DNA from: Serratia symbiotica
Lineage (GTDB): Bacteria > Pseudomonadota > Gammaproteobacteria > Enterobacterales > Enterobacteriaceae
Direction of reading: 5' to 3'
Assembly (NCBI GenBank): GCA_900380265.1
Contig: LR025083.1
Span: 2,232,001-2,296,000 of the forward strand
DNA: 64,000 nt
Below, in pieces: positions 45,787-56,596 of this stretch; the first letter of the stretch is position 1; each line of letters starts with the position of its first letter. The notes beneath the pieces were generated by a model that had not been told where the DNA came from, searched no databases, and saw only the letters and a list, made by a program, of their open reading frames with translations. Made by a program: the position numbers and the translations under genes.

Positions 45787-46746
45787 ATGACTAAACCGGC
45801 GTTTCTTATTACTATTGATACCGAAGGTGATAATATTTGGCAAAATCACTATCGTATTTCTACTAAAAACACACATTTCTTGCCACGGTTTCAGGCACTT
45901 TGTGAGAGATACGACTTAAAGCCAGTTTATCTCACTAACTACGAAATGGCGTTAGATCCAGCCTATATTGAGTTCGCACGCAATGTGCTTAGTCGCAGGG
46001 CTGGCGAAATCGGTATGCACCTACATCCATGGAACAGCCCACCCCTAGCTCCACTAACCGCCGATGATGGCAGGTATAAACCTTATCTGATCGAATACCC
46101 TGCCGATCAAGCTCGTGCCAAAGTAGGGCATATGACCAAGCTACTAGAGGACACTTTTCAAACAAAGATACTTAGCCACCGCGCTGGCCGCTGGGCCTTC
46201 AATGAATACTATGCAGCGCTGCTATTGGAATACGGCTATCAGGTGGACTGTTCAGTGACACCAGGGATTAACTGGCAGTTCTCGCCAGGCAACCCACACG
46301 GGTTTGGAGGCACAGACTACAGGGATTTCCCAACGCAAGCTTATTTCATCGATCTAGAAAACATTGCCAAGCCTGGTGCTTCACAATTATTAGAGGTGCC
46401 AATGAGCATGCAATACAAGTATTCGACACTACTTAATATTTTAAAAAAAGGCTTTGATAGATTGAGAGGAAAACAACGTACACCATCAATGCACTGGTTG
46501 CGTCCCAGTGGCAACAACCTGAACCAAATGAAAAAAGTAACTGAGTCAGCCTTAGCACACTCGTATGATCACCTACAGTTTATGCTACATTCCTCCGAAC
46601 TTATGCCTGGCGGTAGCCCAATCTTTAAAACAGATGCGGATATTGAAGTACTGTATCGCAATCTAGAAACGCTGTTTGACTGGTTGCGCCACCGCACCGT
46701 TAATATGACATTGGGGGAGTTTTATACAAAATCTCAGCAGAAATAA
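45787..46746 (+). CDS. Polysaccharide deacetylase family protein of the LPS core locus (WabN/WalW-like)
   Basis: 319 residues. The NodB-like fold is suggested by an N-terminal acidic motif (FLITIDTEGDN, residues 6-16), the metal-binding His pair GMHLHPW (about 75-81), SHRAGRWAFNEYYA (about 130-143) and the late MLHSSELMPGG. In Klebsiella-type core loci WabN removes the acetyl group from the GlcNAc added by WabH. A second related family is named WalW; I cannot tell them apart by eye, so I give no symbol. It is the only plus-strand gene in the core locus and is flanked by decayed DNA on both sides, so it must have its own promoter. Co-survival with wabH supports a shared pathway. Confidence 0.75.
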   Translation: MTKPAFLITIDTEGDNIWQNHYRISTKNTHFLPRFQALCERYDLKPVYLTNYEMALDPAYIEFARNVLSRRAGEIGMHLHPWNSPPLAPLTADDGRYKPYLIEYPADQARAKVGHMTKLLEDTFQTKILSHRAGRWAFNEYYAALLLEYGYQVDCSVTPGINWQFSPGNPHGFGGTDYRDFPTQAYFIDLENIAKPGASQLLEVPMSMQYKYSTLLNILKKGFDRLRGKQRTPSMHWLRPSGNNLNQMKKVTESALAHSYDHLQFMLHSSELMPGGSPIFKTDADIEVLYRNLETLFDWLRHRTVNMTLGEFYTKSQQK

Positions 46747-49700
46747 AAAGAAAGACTAATACAGTCAGTCACTTTCTATGTTTATATGATACATGGATAT
46801 ACTAATTTTTCTACCCTTAAAATATCAGTATCCTGAATAATGACTCAGGCTTTAGTAATACTGTTACTTATTTAGTGCAGCGATTAGGACACTAATTGTC
46901 AATACGCAACGATCCATGAATACGAAACATGCCAACCCAATTCGGAAGGAACCCTGATATCCATAAAAATCATTCTATTAATATAGAAGTCAGAATTTTA
47001 AAAACTTATCCCTTGAGGAATAACATTAAGTATATGAGAATTAAATGCTGTGGAAACAGAGCAGGAAGCGTAGCCTGTTCATGATCCTACGCTCTTATAT
47101 ATTTTATAATAAGGTCAGTCAATAGTGTATTTTAGGTACAATATAATTATTGACAGCTATACCATTGCAACAACATAGTAAGTACTGAGTGAATTGCTAT
47201 TAGAGTTACAATAAAGCATGTAATCTTGCACGGTTTTAATCTGATCAAAGTGATTCCTTGCTATTTTCGAGGCAACCAGATGCATATCTAATGCGACTTC
47301 ATATCTGAAAACATTGCGACTAAAACCTAGTTAGTCTGGGGATGCATAACTCAACATCTGTGCCTGACTAACGAAAAGAATATTTAATTCCTAGTTAGAA
47401 ACTTGCCATAAAATTCTGGCTAACATCGTGTTCTCATTTCCACCATCAAGGAAAATGTGCGGCATTTTTGAGCTCGCTGGCGAAGAGCGGTATAAATAGG
47501 CTTGCAACTCGATAGGCAAACCCACATTACTTCAAGTGCTTCCAGTTCCCAGCACTGACATATACTGATTGCGGATATCACCGCTCATTGCATCTAACTA
47601 TTGCCTAGAGACGCCTGTACGGTCAGTCTACTCCATAGAGACAATACAGGATATCAGCCTAATCAAATGTCTATATTTTACCGTATGAACTATAGTCATC
47701 CTCATACTTACAACCTGCTATGAGATAAGGATTCCTATCATAATTGCTTCCTGTAAGGGGTATGTTATTAACGCTGAGCACTTCTGTCCTAATTTAATTC
47801 AGTGCAGGGAGACTCATCTAAGTCCTGGCGCTAATCAGCAAGCTATTTAAATAGGGTCAACTCACGGCAAATAAAGTTACCTTTGTAGCAAACCTGTCCT
47901 ATTTTGTATCAACACAATTTATAAGAATCCTCGTTCTATTCCTGGAATAACAAAACCGCTATTTTATTTTTGAAATATTTAACCTATTAATATAATAGAC
48001 CAATGAAACAAATAAAATCATAACAATAAACTATAAAACATACCTTAGACAAATAATCTTACCATGTAATTACTCAGTTGCTATGCTGAGTATCTTGTTT
48101 ATTATAAATAATAAGTGCACCTGTAGGGTATATTCATTCACTTTATAGTGCATATCCATTCTCTTCTAAAACCTCAACCTGATAAGCATACCAGCAAAAT
48201 CTTCATATTTATAGGTTGAAATATAATCATATGCAATTATTCACGAGATATTCTGAATATCTGTTTATATTGAGGGTATATAACAAAAGTTAGATAACTA
48301 ATACACGGTATCGATAAATAATAACTAAGAAAAACCTTATATTTTTATTTTTTACACTATAGCAACTAAAAGGACTGATCAGTACTTAAGCAAGAAATAT
48401 AGAAGCACTGTTGCTATCAAAAAATATTAATATATTTGTCCATAAAACTAAATATTGAAGTCAACAATATAACAGCTAAATGAAATTCACGAACTATGAT
48501 TATAAAAACAATAGAGAAAACAAAATATAAATAAGCGCCTGTGATGCGGCAGGAACTCTTTTTAACTATCGACTCCTGACCGGTACGGGAAGGCTCACCA
48601 ATAAGAGTATTATATAACGGTAATAAGGGCTACAACCCTGATTTAGGATGTTTTATTGAGCACCCTTAAACGTCAATAAAAACACACAGCAATGAACTGC
48701 ATTTCTTGCTTTTACTAGTAAATTCTACTCTCTACAAAATAAATGCTTAGGATAGCCCAATCGACTCTGATTAACTTAATTAAATAATTACTATATTAAA
48801 CAAATTTTATTTTAATAAACATACTATTAAATTTAATCTATATTGAATAACGTACAAATAATACAAATTAGGTGATATCATTTTATAGTGAAATTTTACC
48901 GATACATTTAAAAAGATGCACAACTAACGGGAAATAAGATTTTAAGTAATAGTATGTCTTATTATTTCTTTCAGGTAATTAACTCCTCATTTATAATATT
49001 GCCATTTAAAATAGAATAAATACCGGCGAAGACTGATAGGTATGCTATTTCGAAATATTAATTTATACATCTTCGTGCTTATGTGTTGTTTGATGAATAT
49101 CAAAACAATAAGATGACCATAGAGAATTAATATAAATATTCGTATAAAAATAATTGCATACCTGATTATTCTATTTCTGATACGACTTATCTGTACCGAC
49201 ATAGTGAAAAATAAAGTATCAGGTTCTGGCAGAGCTTGATAGTCAGCTGCTTTTAATCGAGCTGAAATCTATAGTTGTATTTTTTAACAAAGCTAAACTT
49301 GTTTTAAAGAACAATATTTCTGGCATCCCGGTCCATATATTTAAATTTATGCCCTTAGGAGTCTAATGAAACTTACCTTATCGATAATGTTTTCTTTCAA
49401 CCAGCGATGCTCGCTAATCAACAACATCCCTAAATTCAATAGTTTATACCTTGCAAACAAATATTTTTAGCTAAGGTTAGTGCTGAATATCCCACTTTAC
49501 TAACAGCTAAGGTGATATCTATATATGCTGATCTGCTGTTGTACAAGTTAGTAAAGTCGTCCAAACAAGCAATATCTTCGTGCAGACACAATATAGTCTC
49601 TTCATACTGAAACAAATAAGGGAAATAGACTATATTATATCGCTTTACTAAATAATTCCGTCAAAAGTGATTTAGCAAGGACTGACTGTGGAACCTGATC

Positions 49701-49973
49701 AACATAAATACTATGTACAGTCCCCGTAATGAGAGTACGTAAAGTATCAGGCGTCTTATATAACATCTCCTGATGTTATCAGATGAAAATGTACCTGCCC
49801 TCCTCCTATGGTTGATTAACGATCAAATTCTAATGAAAGCATTCCGGATAAAATCACTATCTACGATAACCCAATTTGATAATGTTGTTTTATAGATTGG
49901 TTATCACTGTCTTGACATAGGGTTTCTTGGATCATCCCTCTCATTCTCTTGAATTGTTTATTAAGATTTCCAT
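46747..49973. other. 3.2-kb gene-free, very AT-rich region inside the LPS locus
   Basis: No intact gene. Core loci of related bacteria carry the O-antigen ligase waaL and one or more glycosyltransferases here, and the size would fit. The only ORF over 70 codons (49202-48987, minus) is a hydrophobic, Ile/Arg/Tyr-rich frame that could be a ligase relic or chance. I could not match any conserved block. 47900-49200 is the most AT-rich part of the window. Confidence 0.45.
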
Positions 49974-50903
49974 TTAAGGCATGGCGCATTTTATCTTTAT
50001 ATATTTTCTCTTAAAACTCAGTCGAATAGCGAAATTTAGAAAAAAAGAAATTGAACTTATTCCTTGAATTTTTTTCATTATCTTTTGACGGTGAGGCATA
50101 TCATGCATATTCCCGGCATAGCGATGGAATATATTAATCCAATGGCAGGCGATAAGATCCGCATAGCGATCACCAAATACACGCTCCATCTCTTCCGTTG
50201 CTGCGATCAGAAGTGCAATTTTCTCGCTATCCATCTGACTCGACAAGCTATTTCTACGTTTGAAATAGAGGTAGGGGCTACTACGCGAAAACACAATGCG
50301 CTTGGCATTCCTTAATATTGCAGGGAAAAGATAGGCATCTTCATAACAGTGAAATGGCAGAAACGGATGTGCCAAAAGCAATTCTCTTTTAACAAACTGA
50401 CCGATGAAGTGAGCCTGCATATCCTTGTGAATGAGGAATTTTTTGATCGCCTCTGGCTGAGATAACAACTGCGGCTTCAAGCCTTTCCATGAGACATTCA
50501 GATTGCGCTTACCGTGCTCTTCATTAAGCCTAGTTAGCAGTAATTCTGGTTCTGAAGCCTCCAAAAAGCGCAGAACATCGTACAGAGCACCGGCCAAAAG
50601 CCAATCATCGCCATCAACCATGGTGATATAGTCCCCTGCGCTTTGCAGTACACCAAAGTTCCTGACCTTACCAATATTACCAAAATTAACTTGAAATAGA
50701 CGTGTATGACATACATGACGCTCGCTAAATTGCTGTAATATTTCTACCGTTCGATCGATAGAAGCGTCGCTTATTAAAATTATTTCATAACCTCCGTTCA
50801 GACCGTGCAGCGAACTAAGCAGAGTAGCTAGTGTCTGATCTAAATAAGCTGCACAATTATGCGCTGTCAGGATAATACTAAGTACCTTCCTACCTAACAT
50901 CAT
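49974..50903 (-). CDS. GT2-family glycosyltransferase of the LPS core locus
   Basis: 309 residues, GT-A fold. SIILTAHNCAAYLDQTLATL (about 8-27) is the nucleotide-binding start, EIILISDASIDRT follows, and ITMVDGDDW (about 93-101) is the DxD metal site. QFVKRELLL and FHCYEDAYLFPAIL form the acceptor side. The basic C-terminus (KRKYIKIK) may touch the membrane. It lies 32 bp after waaC on the same strand, so it probably belongs to the hldD-waaF-waaC operon. Acceptor and sugar are unknown. It is full length in appearance and not obviously damaged. Confidence 0.82.
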   Translation of the reverse strand: MMLGRKVLSIILTAHNCAAYLDQTLATLLSSLHGLNGGYEIILISDASIDRTVEILQQFSERHVCHTRLFQVNFGNIGKVRNFGVLQSAGDYITMVDGDDWLLAGALYDVLRFLEASEPELLLTRLNEEHGKRNLNVSWKGLKPQLLSQPEAIKKFLIHKDMQAHFIGQFVKRELLLAHPFLPFHCYEDAYLFPAILRNAKRIVFSRSSPYLYFKRRNSLSSQMDSEKIALLIAATEEMERVFGDRYADLIACHWINIFHRYAGNMHDMPHRQKIMKKIQGISSISFFLNFAIRLSFKRKYIKIKCAMP

Positions 50904-50935
50904 TACAATTCCCAGTCAAAACTTTAATACTTATT

Positions 50936-51898
50936 TTACTGCTGCTGTAATAGAGTATAAACTTGTTGGCTGCTAATATTTTTCATTTTGTTCCCTAAAA
51001 GAGGCAGACAAGAGTATTGGTTCTGTCCATAAGCGCCGATTAACCGAGGATCTGTTGGGCCAAATAGCGTTATGTTCGGCTTATTAAGCGCAGCAGCAAG
51101 ATGGCTAAGGCCAGTATCTACTGAAACCACACTTGTAGCACCAACCAATACCGTTCCCACCTGGGTTAAATTAAGCCGTGGCAGCACATCTACATACGCA
51201 AACCCTTCTGCCAAGCGTAATGCACGGGCTCGTTCGTGCTCTGCGCCCCACGGGAGTTTTATCCTTAGCCCGCTATCTGCAACTAACTTAATCAACTCGC
51301 GCCAATTTTTTTCTGGCCAGCACTTGTCCTTTCGGCTAGTCGCATGAAGAAACACCATATACTGACCGCTATCAGTCGGAAGATGCCCGAGAAATCTCCC
51401 AACGATAGCGTAATCGCCATAGCTACCAAGCCGCTCATAAGCAAGGCTTTTAGCGAATAATTGGCGTGTACGTTCTACCGCGTGCTGACGCTTGCTAATC
51501 TTATGCCGATAATTATAGAAGAAACTAGCGCAGGGTTCACGTGCACTCTTATAGACCTGACCATGTTTACATCCCTTAGCGAGGCTTGTGACCAACACCG
51601 CGCTTTTCATCAATCCCTGCGCATCGATTACCGCATCATAGCTTCGTTGCTGCAGTAAGCATTTAAAATTTCTGCGCTGTTGGCGCGTTACTCGGCAAAA
51701 CCAGTTTTTACGCCAACGACGTATAGCCACAGGGATTACTCGGTCAACAGCAGGATGCCAAGTAGGAATTTGATGGAAGTTTTCTTCTATCACCCAGTCA
51801 AACTGAATACCCGGAATAGCTTGCATCGCATCAGTTAGAGCGGGAAGCGTATGAAGCACATCACCCATTGAGGATGTTTTGACAATTAACACCTGCAT
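50936..51898 (-). CDS. waaC: Heptosyltransferase I
   Basis: GT9 enzyme adding the first L,D-heptose to KDO2-lipid A. It has 320 residues (E. coli 319). Conserved: VLIVKTSSMGDVLHTLPALTD, FDWVIEENF, VIPVAIRRWRK, YDAVIDAQGLMKSA, HAVERTRQLFAKS, FLHATSRKDKCWP and VVSVDTGLSHLAAAL. The ATG at 51904 overlaps the waaF stop, but its Shine-Dalgarno sequence is only one base away. The ATG at 51898 has GAGG seven bases upstream and matches the E. coli start, so I chose it. It is coupled to waaF. Confidence 0.95.
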   Translation of the reverse strand: MQVLIVKTSSMGDVLHTLPALTDAMQAIPGIQFDWVIEENFHQIPTWHPAVDRVIPVAIRRWRKNWFCRVTRQQRRNFKCLLQQRSYDAVIDAQGLMKSAVLVTSLAKGCKHGQVYKSAREPCASFFYNYRHKISKRQHAVERTRQLFAKSLAYERLGSYGDYAIVGRFLGHLPTDSGQYMVFLHATSRKDKCWPEKNWRELIKLVADSGLRIKLPWGAEHERARALRLAEGFAYVDVLPRLNLTQVGTVLVGATSVVSVDTGLSHLAAALNKPNITLFGPTDPRLIGAYGQNQYSCLPLLGNKMKNISSQQVYTLLQQQ

Positions 51899-51900
51899 GC

Positions 51901-52947
51901 TCATCCCTCACTCTCAACCAATAGCGACATCAGCGCTTCCAAGACCTGCTGTGGTTGAACATCGATCAAGCTTTGATGATAACCATGCGCGGTATTAGCT
52001 TTACGAACCTTATGATAGCCTCTAATTAAACGGATCACCTTAGCCTTATCAGATAACGGCGGGGTAAAATCTGGGCTGCTCGGTCCGTATAGGGCTATAA
52101 GTGGTTTATTTAATGCGGCCGCAATATGCATTAACCCGGAATCATTGCTGATTATTGCCTTGCAGGAGGAGATCAATACAACTGCATGATCCAACTTAGT
52201 TTTCCCAGCCAGGTTAATGCAATGCTTGCGGCTTTTCCCCTGCAATGCCGTCTGGATTTTCTCGCCCACCGCATAGTCATTGTCTGACCCGAATAGCACC
52301 ACTTGATATCCTTGATCAATCAACTTCTTTGCTAAGGTAACAAAGTGATAGTGCGGCCAGCATTTTGCTGGTCCAAATGCTGCCCCTGGGCAAAAGCCTA
52401 TACTCGGCCGCTGAACAGTTAATTTAAAAGTGGTGATGCTTTTCCCAATCTCTTCTTTATTGACCTGCAGCTGAGGGCACAACAATGGTTTAGGTAAGTC
52501 GTCAGCGCAATTAATTCGGCCTTTATCATAAGCCAGCGCTAGATAGCGCTGCGCCATTCGCGGGAAGGCGGCTTTATTAAGCATGCGAATATCATTTAAT
52601 AAACCATAACGTTTTTCACCGCACCAACCGATACGCTGCGCCACATTCGCGAAAAAAGGAACTAATGCAGATTTCCAGGAATTGGGTAAAACATAAGCGC
52701 GATCATACTGGTTTTTGCGTAAGGCATGCCCTAGGCGCCATCGTTCAGTGATAGCTAAAGAACCGTGACCGACTGAAAAAGGTAACGTCCGATGCACTTC
52801 CGGCATACGCGCCAGCAAAGGGCGACACCAGGCTACCGAAATCACGTCGATTTCCGTAGACGAATATTCGACTTTTAAGGTGCGGTAGAGGCACTGGGAC
52901 ATCACCATATCGCCAACCCATGATGGCCCGATCACCAGTATTTTCAT
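51901..52947 (-). CDS. waaF: Heptosyltransferase II
   Basis: GT9 enzyme adding the second heptose of the inner core. It has 348 residues, identical in length to E. coli. Conserved: MKILVIGPSWVGDMVMSQCL, RAYVLPNSWKSALVPFFA, IGFCPGAAFGPAKCWP and IISNDSGLMHIAAAL. It starts 6 bp after the hldD stop and its own stop lies against the waaC start, so hldD-waaF-waaC are translated as a tight unit, as in E. coli. Confidence 0.96.
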   Translation of the reverse strand: MKILVIGPSWVGDMVMSQCLYRTLKVEYSSTEIDVISVAWCRPLLARMPEVHRTLPFSVGHGSLAITERWRLGHALRKNQYDRAYVLPNSWKSALVPFFANVAQRIGWCGEKRYGLLNDIRMLNKAAFPRMAQRYLALAYDKGRINCADDLPKPLLCPQLQVNKEEIGKSITTFKLTVQRPSIGFCPGAAFGPAKCWPHYHFVTLAKKLIDQGYQVVLFGSDNDYAVGEKIQTALQGKSRKHCINLAGKTKLDHAVVLISSCKAIISNDSGLMHIAAALNKPLIALYGPSSPDFTPPLSDKAKVIRLIRGYHKVRKANTAHGYHQSLIDVQPQQVLEALMSLLVESEG

Positions 52948-52953
52948 ACTCTT

Positions 52954-53889
52954 TCAGCGTATAACGGTACGGTTCAACCAAGCCATATATTCTTCCACCC
53001 CCTGCGCAACCGTTTTAAACGGCGCATTATAACCAACAGCGCGCAGCTTAGTGAGATCAGCCTGGGTATATATCTGATAGCGACCCTGTAAACTTTTCGG
53101 GAACTCAATGAACTCTACCTTTCCTTTTTGGTGAAAATCTATCACCGCATTGGCAACTGCTTGGAAACTTTCTGCTTGCCCAGTGCCACAGTTAAAAATG
53201 CCAGACTTTCCATTTTCCCAGAACCATAGTTTTGCTGCTACTACATCGCTAACATAGATAAAATCGCGTTTGAACTGTTCACTACCAGCGAACAGTTCGG
53301 GGTTTGCGCCAGATTTAATCTGGCTATTCATATGGAAAGCAACACTCGCCATACTGCCTTTATGGCCTTCGCGTGGCCCGTAGACGTTGAAATAACGGAA
53401 ACCGCAAATCAGCGATTTCGCCTTAGGAAGGATTTTACGTACGTACTGGTCAAATAAGAACTTAGAATATCCGTAAACGTTTAACGGCTCTTCATATTGA
53501 CGCTCTTCAATAAATTTTTTACTCCCTCCATATATGGCAGCCGAAGAGGCGTATAGGAATGGGATCTTCCGATTAAGGCAATAGTGTAGAATGTCTTTTG
53601 AGTACTGATAGTTGTTATCCATCATGTACTTACCATCTGCTTCTATAGTAGAGGAACAAGCGCCCTGGTGGAATATTGCCTTAATATTACCCAGATCCTT
53701 GCCTGCCACAATGCTATCGATAAAATCTTTTTTATCAAAAAAGTCGGCAATCTCAAGGTCGACAAGATTAACAAATTTTGTGCCATCTTTTAGGTTATCC
53801 ACCACAATAATATTGTGGTATTCTTTTTTATTCAGCGCTTGAATGATATTACTGCCAATCATGCCAGCACCGCCAGTGACGATAATCAT
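52954..53889 (-). CDS. hldD: ADP-L-glycero-D-manno-heptose 6-epimerase
   Basis: NADP-dependent short-chain-dehydrogenase-type enzyme that makes the L,D-heptose donor used by WaaC and WaaF. It has 311 residues (E. coli 310). Rossmann [10 protein letters not shown] (residues 6-15), [11 protein letters not shown], catalytic YGYSKF (Tyr and Lys), [20 protein letters not shown] and [14 protein letters not shown] are all present. First gene of the hldD operon; the ATG at 53889 stands at the edge of a decayed spacer. No -35/-10 pair was clear enough to list. Confidence 0.96.
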   Translation of the reverse strand: MIIVTGGAGMIGSNIIQALNKKEYHNIIVVDNLKDGTKFVNLVDLEIADFFDKKDFIDSIVAGKDLGNIKAIFHQGACSSTIEADGKYMMDNNYQYSKDILHYCLNRKIPFLYASSAAIYGGSKKFIEERQYEEPLNVYGYSKFLFDQYVRKILPKAKSLICGFRYFNVYGPREGHKGSMASVAFHMNSQIKSGANPELFAGSEQFKRDFIYVSDVVAAKLWFWENGKSGIFNCGTGQAESFQAVANAVIDFHQKGKVEFIEFPKSLQGRYQIYTQADLTKLRAVGYNAPFKTVAQGVEEYMAWLNRTVIR

Positions 53890-54228
53890 CGCGTAGCCCT
53901 ATTGATTTACTAGTGAATCGCAGTCCCTTACGTTTCATTATTGCGACCCATAATAATATTCGATTCAGATGAAAACAGCAAAAATCTTCAAATAGCTGGC
54001 TATCCTAACGGCGCCAAAAGTTGCAATCTATTGTTTGTATTCAAAAAAACAAACTATAAAAGACATATCTTGCGAATTATTAACACACCTTAAGACAAGA
54101 GTTTTGAGCTTTTACAATTTGGATTTCTCTGTCCAGAACTTGTTAAATATCACACAGGTGGTTTATACATTCTGCGGGTAGTGGAGTTGCTAAACTGGAC
54201 CTAATGATATCAAACGATAGTATCCACA

Positions 54229-54274
54229 CTCACACTTGCATTCGGAAGTGTGAGCTTGTACTGCTTGCAAGCAG
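54229..54274. repeat. Two adjacent inverted repeats in the hldD-yibN spacer
   Basis: CTCACACTT/AAGTGTGAG (54229-54254, 9 pairs, 8-nt loop) is followed six bases later by the 14-bp palindrome CTGCTTGCAAGCAG (54261-54274). No T-run follows. Function unknown. Confidence 0.55.
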
Positions 54275-54397
54275 AAGTTCACTCGCCTTACTTCCCTTTA
54301 AAAGGTAGTGTGATGTAGTGGGTGCCATGTACTTCATTAAGCAACGAGTTTGGCTTAACTAGAGCATCACATCAGCTAACAAGACAAAAGGCATCTT

Positions 54398-54422
54398 TTG
54401 ATAACGTTTTCACCGTTATCAA
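54398..54422. repeat. 9-bp stem-loop in the hldD-yibN spacer
   Basis: TTGATAACG, loop TTTTCAC, CGTTATCAA: nine perfect pairs. No poly-T on either side. Function unknown. Confidence 0.5.
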
Positions 54423-55118
54423 GCGTGGGTTCCCAATAATGATAGCGGCCTTTTCCGTTCAGCAAGCACGATACCACGATTGAACTTCTGGCGAATATCA
54501 GCCTAGGTTGCGCTATCCTCAAGACAAACCTTGCGGTTTATTACCTTCAAGCCGGTGCCTATTTCGGCATGAGGAGGCTGGCTGTTGTTTCAAGATCTAA
54601 GATGCCGAGCAATACAGCTGATAGCTTATGAGGGCTGTATAACTTTCGCCATACCCGGAAAGTGAACTGCTATCGTGCTCACACGTGGCTATACGCGTCT
54701 AACGAGTACGGTAAATTACCCACCGCATTGCAGATAATGCATTAAATGTCTTCGCTACTCATATTAGGTTAAAGAGTACCTCGTTTAACACATGTTCAAT
54801 AAATGTAGCAATGTGCATATAAATAATATGTTACGACTTTGGCTATAGCACGGGTTGTCAGCAAGCGAGCTTAGGGTGACTTATTAAACAATGCGGAGAC
54901 TGAGACAACCACCAGCATCTCTGTAACAACGCGCTTTCCTTGTATGCGTGATATCCTATATCACCAATCACGAGGACAGTTCACACTTTGTACGGCGTAC
55001 ACCTAAACCAGAAAACCCAGCAATACGAGAGTGTGGATTTTAAAATCGTTCAAATCTACTACCCAACAATACTAAGTTAACAACCTCAGGTTGGCGAGAA
55101 AATTCAAAATAAAAGGAG

Positions 55119-55148
55119 CACCAGCAGTACTATTTAGTACTGCTGGTG
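55119..55148. repeat. Perfect 14-bp-arm inverted repeat in the hldD-yibN spacer
   Basis: CACCAGCAGTACTA, two bases, TAGTACTGCTGGTG: 14 of 14 pairs in 30 bp. Extruded or transcribed it would form a long hairpin; as DNA it looks like a dimeric-protein site. No T-run, so not a typical terminator. No recognisable gene within 1 kb on either side. Confidence 0.7.
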
Positions 55149-56596
55149 TCTATCAGCGTAATTACCTGTCCAGACGCAGATACGCTCCACGAGGCAATTG
55201 CGCTCTAGTGAAATCCGTACCGCTTATATTACCTTTCCGTGCTCGATCACCGAGACAAAAATGCTATACACTGAGCTCTCTGTATCAAACAAGACGCTAC
55301 CATAGGCGATGGATTTACTGCTTACTTTTTTTGCTTGATTACCGCTCCTATCTGGCAAAATGTATTGCCATGATTAGAAAAATCTATTCGCAGTGCTATC
55401 TCCTATACTAGCAAACTCTCCTGATTTTCCTAGCTCCAAGAGAGGTTGCTTGTGGTGCACTCATGCACAGATAATTAACTTTACCTGCGTGAGCAGGTTG
55501 AAACTATTCCCTGTTGGCCTTTCGCATGTTCTTTAGCTGATATGAATACTGAATGTTCTTCTGGAAAATCTTGCCCTGCAAGCAGGTTGCTTTTCGTGCA
55601 GTTCTAGCAGCCTATGCTAATCACTCTCAAATGCAGTTCTAGTATTGTTAGCGCTGCTTGGATTCTGAGCAACCAGTTTAGCTGTTATGTCTATCTTTCT
55701 ATAACCAAACAACAAGTTCTAGTACTTTAACCTAGCGACCAGGCTAGTCTTTTATCCAATAGTTGGTTACTAGTTTATTTAATTGCTTGAATGGTATGCT
55801 ACCATATTCTTTTAATCGATACATGCAGACAGAGTCTGTTTGCTACCTTTACTTTCCGTGTCTGTGAAAATTCATCCCTCGACTCTTTTTGCCCTAACCC
55901 AACACAATGTCGCGCTGTTTAGATAGTATATGCCGCTAAATGGATCGTAGTCTTACCTCGGGTGATGGAGGCATTCAGGCTAGCAATACCTTTACCTGGT
56001 TGTTACACTCCCTAATTACTGCGCATTTATCCACTAACTTACCAATAGTATTCCCTGCCAACTCACTTAGTCGTGCCATGATCTGTGATGTTACCGCTGT
56101 AATTTCTTCACTTGATTTCCAGCAATACTACTGAATAGCAGTATTGCTTAAATTTATAACCTTCAGCATCATGCCTATCGAGTGACACGATAAGAACCAA
56201 CAAACCGTGGTGAAGCATACTGTTAAGCTCCTTGCACAGTAGGTTCCTTGATAGTCTTACCACCTGATTTTAGACCTTGGATTACCCTGAATAGTTCAAA
56301 ATGTCGCCTTCTCCCATAAAAAAGAAGAATGCACGGTGCGTGGTGATAGATTAACGATCTTCATACTATTGTCTTGGTCATTTTACTGTGTAATTCATGG
56401 TGACTTACCGCATATTACTGACGCCGAAATTGCAGCCAACATAAAGAGTTTATGTTCTGATAGTCTTCACTTCTCTCAGTGTCTCCTGCTATCTCTGCAT
56501 TAGCGTTTGCTTATTCTCTGTATTTAATGCACTTAGCGAGTATATACTCTAGAAGCGTGACTTATTTCTTTCCATCATTAACGGGAGTCATTACCT

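Larger units (their letters stand above)
53890..56596. other. 2.7-kb gene-free region between hldD and yibN
   Basis: No intact gene. E. coli and Serratia carry kbl, tdh, envC and gpmI in this interval (more than 5 kb), so much has been deleted. I could not read a firm relic of any of these. A minus-strand stretch at 55480-56120 shows weak fragments (EITAVTSQIMARLSELAGNT; AKEHAKGQQGIVS) that recall methyl-accepting chemotaxis proteins, but not enough to name. Four perfect or near-perfect hairpins are listed separately. The AmiB activator EnvC is absent here while amiB is kept. Confidence 0.5.

Noticed and set aside
55091-55411. 106-codon plus-strand ORF with basic N-terminus
   Set aside because: Starts across the 14-bp inverted repeat, has no recognisable domain and an unlikely Arg/Tyr/Leu-rich composition; treated as chance.
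55480-56120. Minus-strand fragments recalling methyl-accepting chemotaxis proteins
   Set aside because: Likeness rests on a few short blocks in changing frames and is not expected from gene order; not enough to name a relic.
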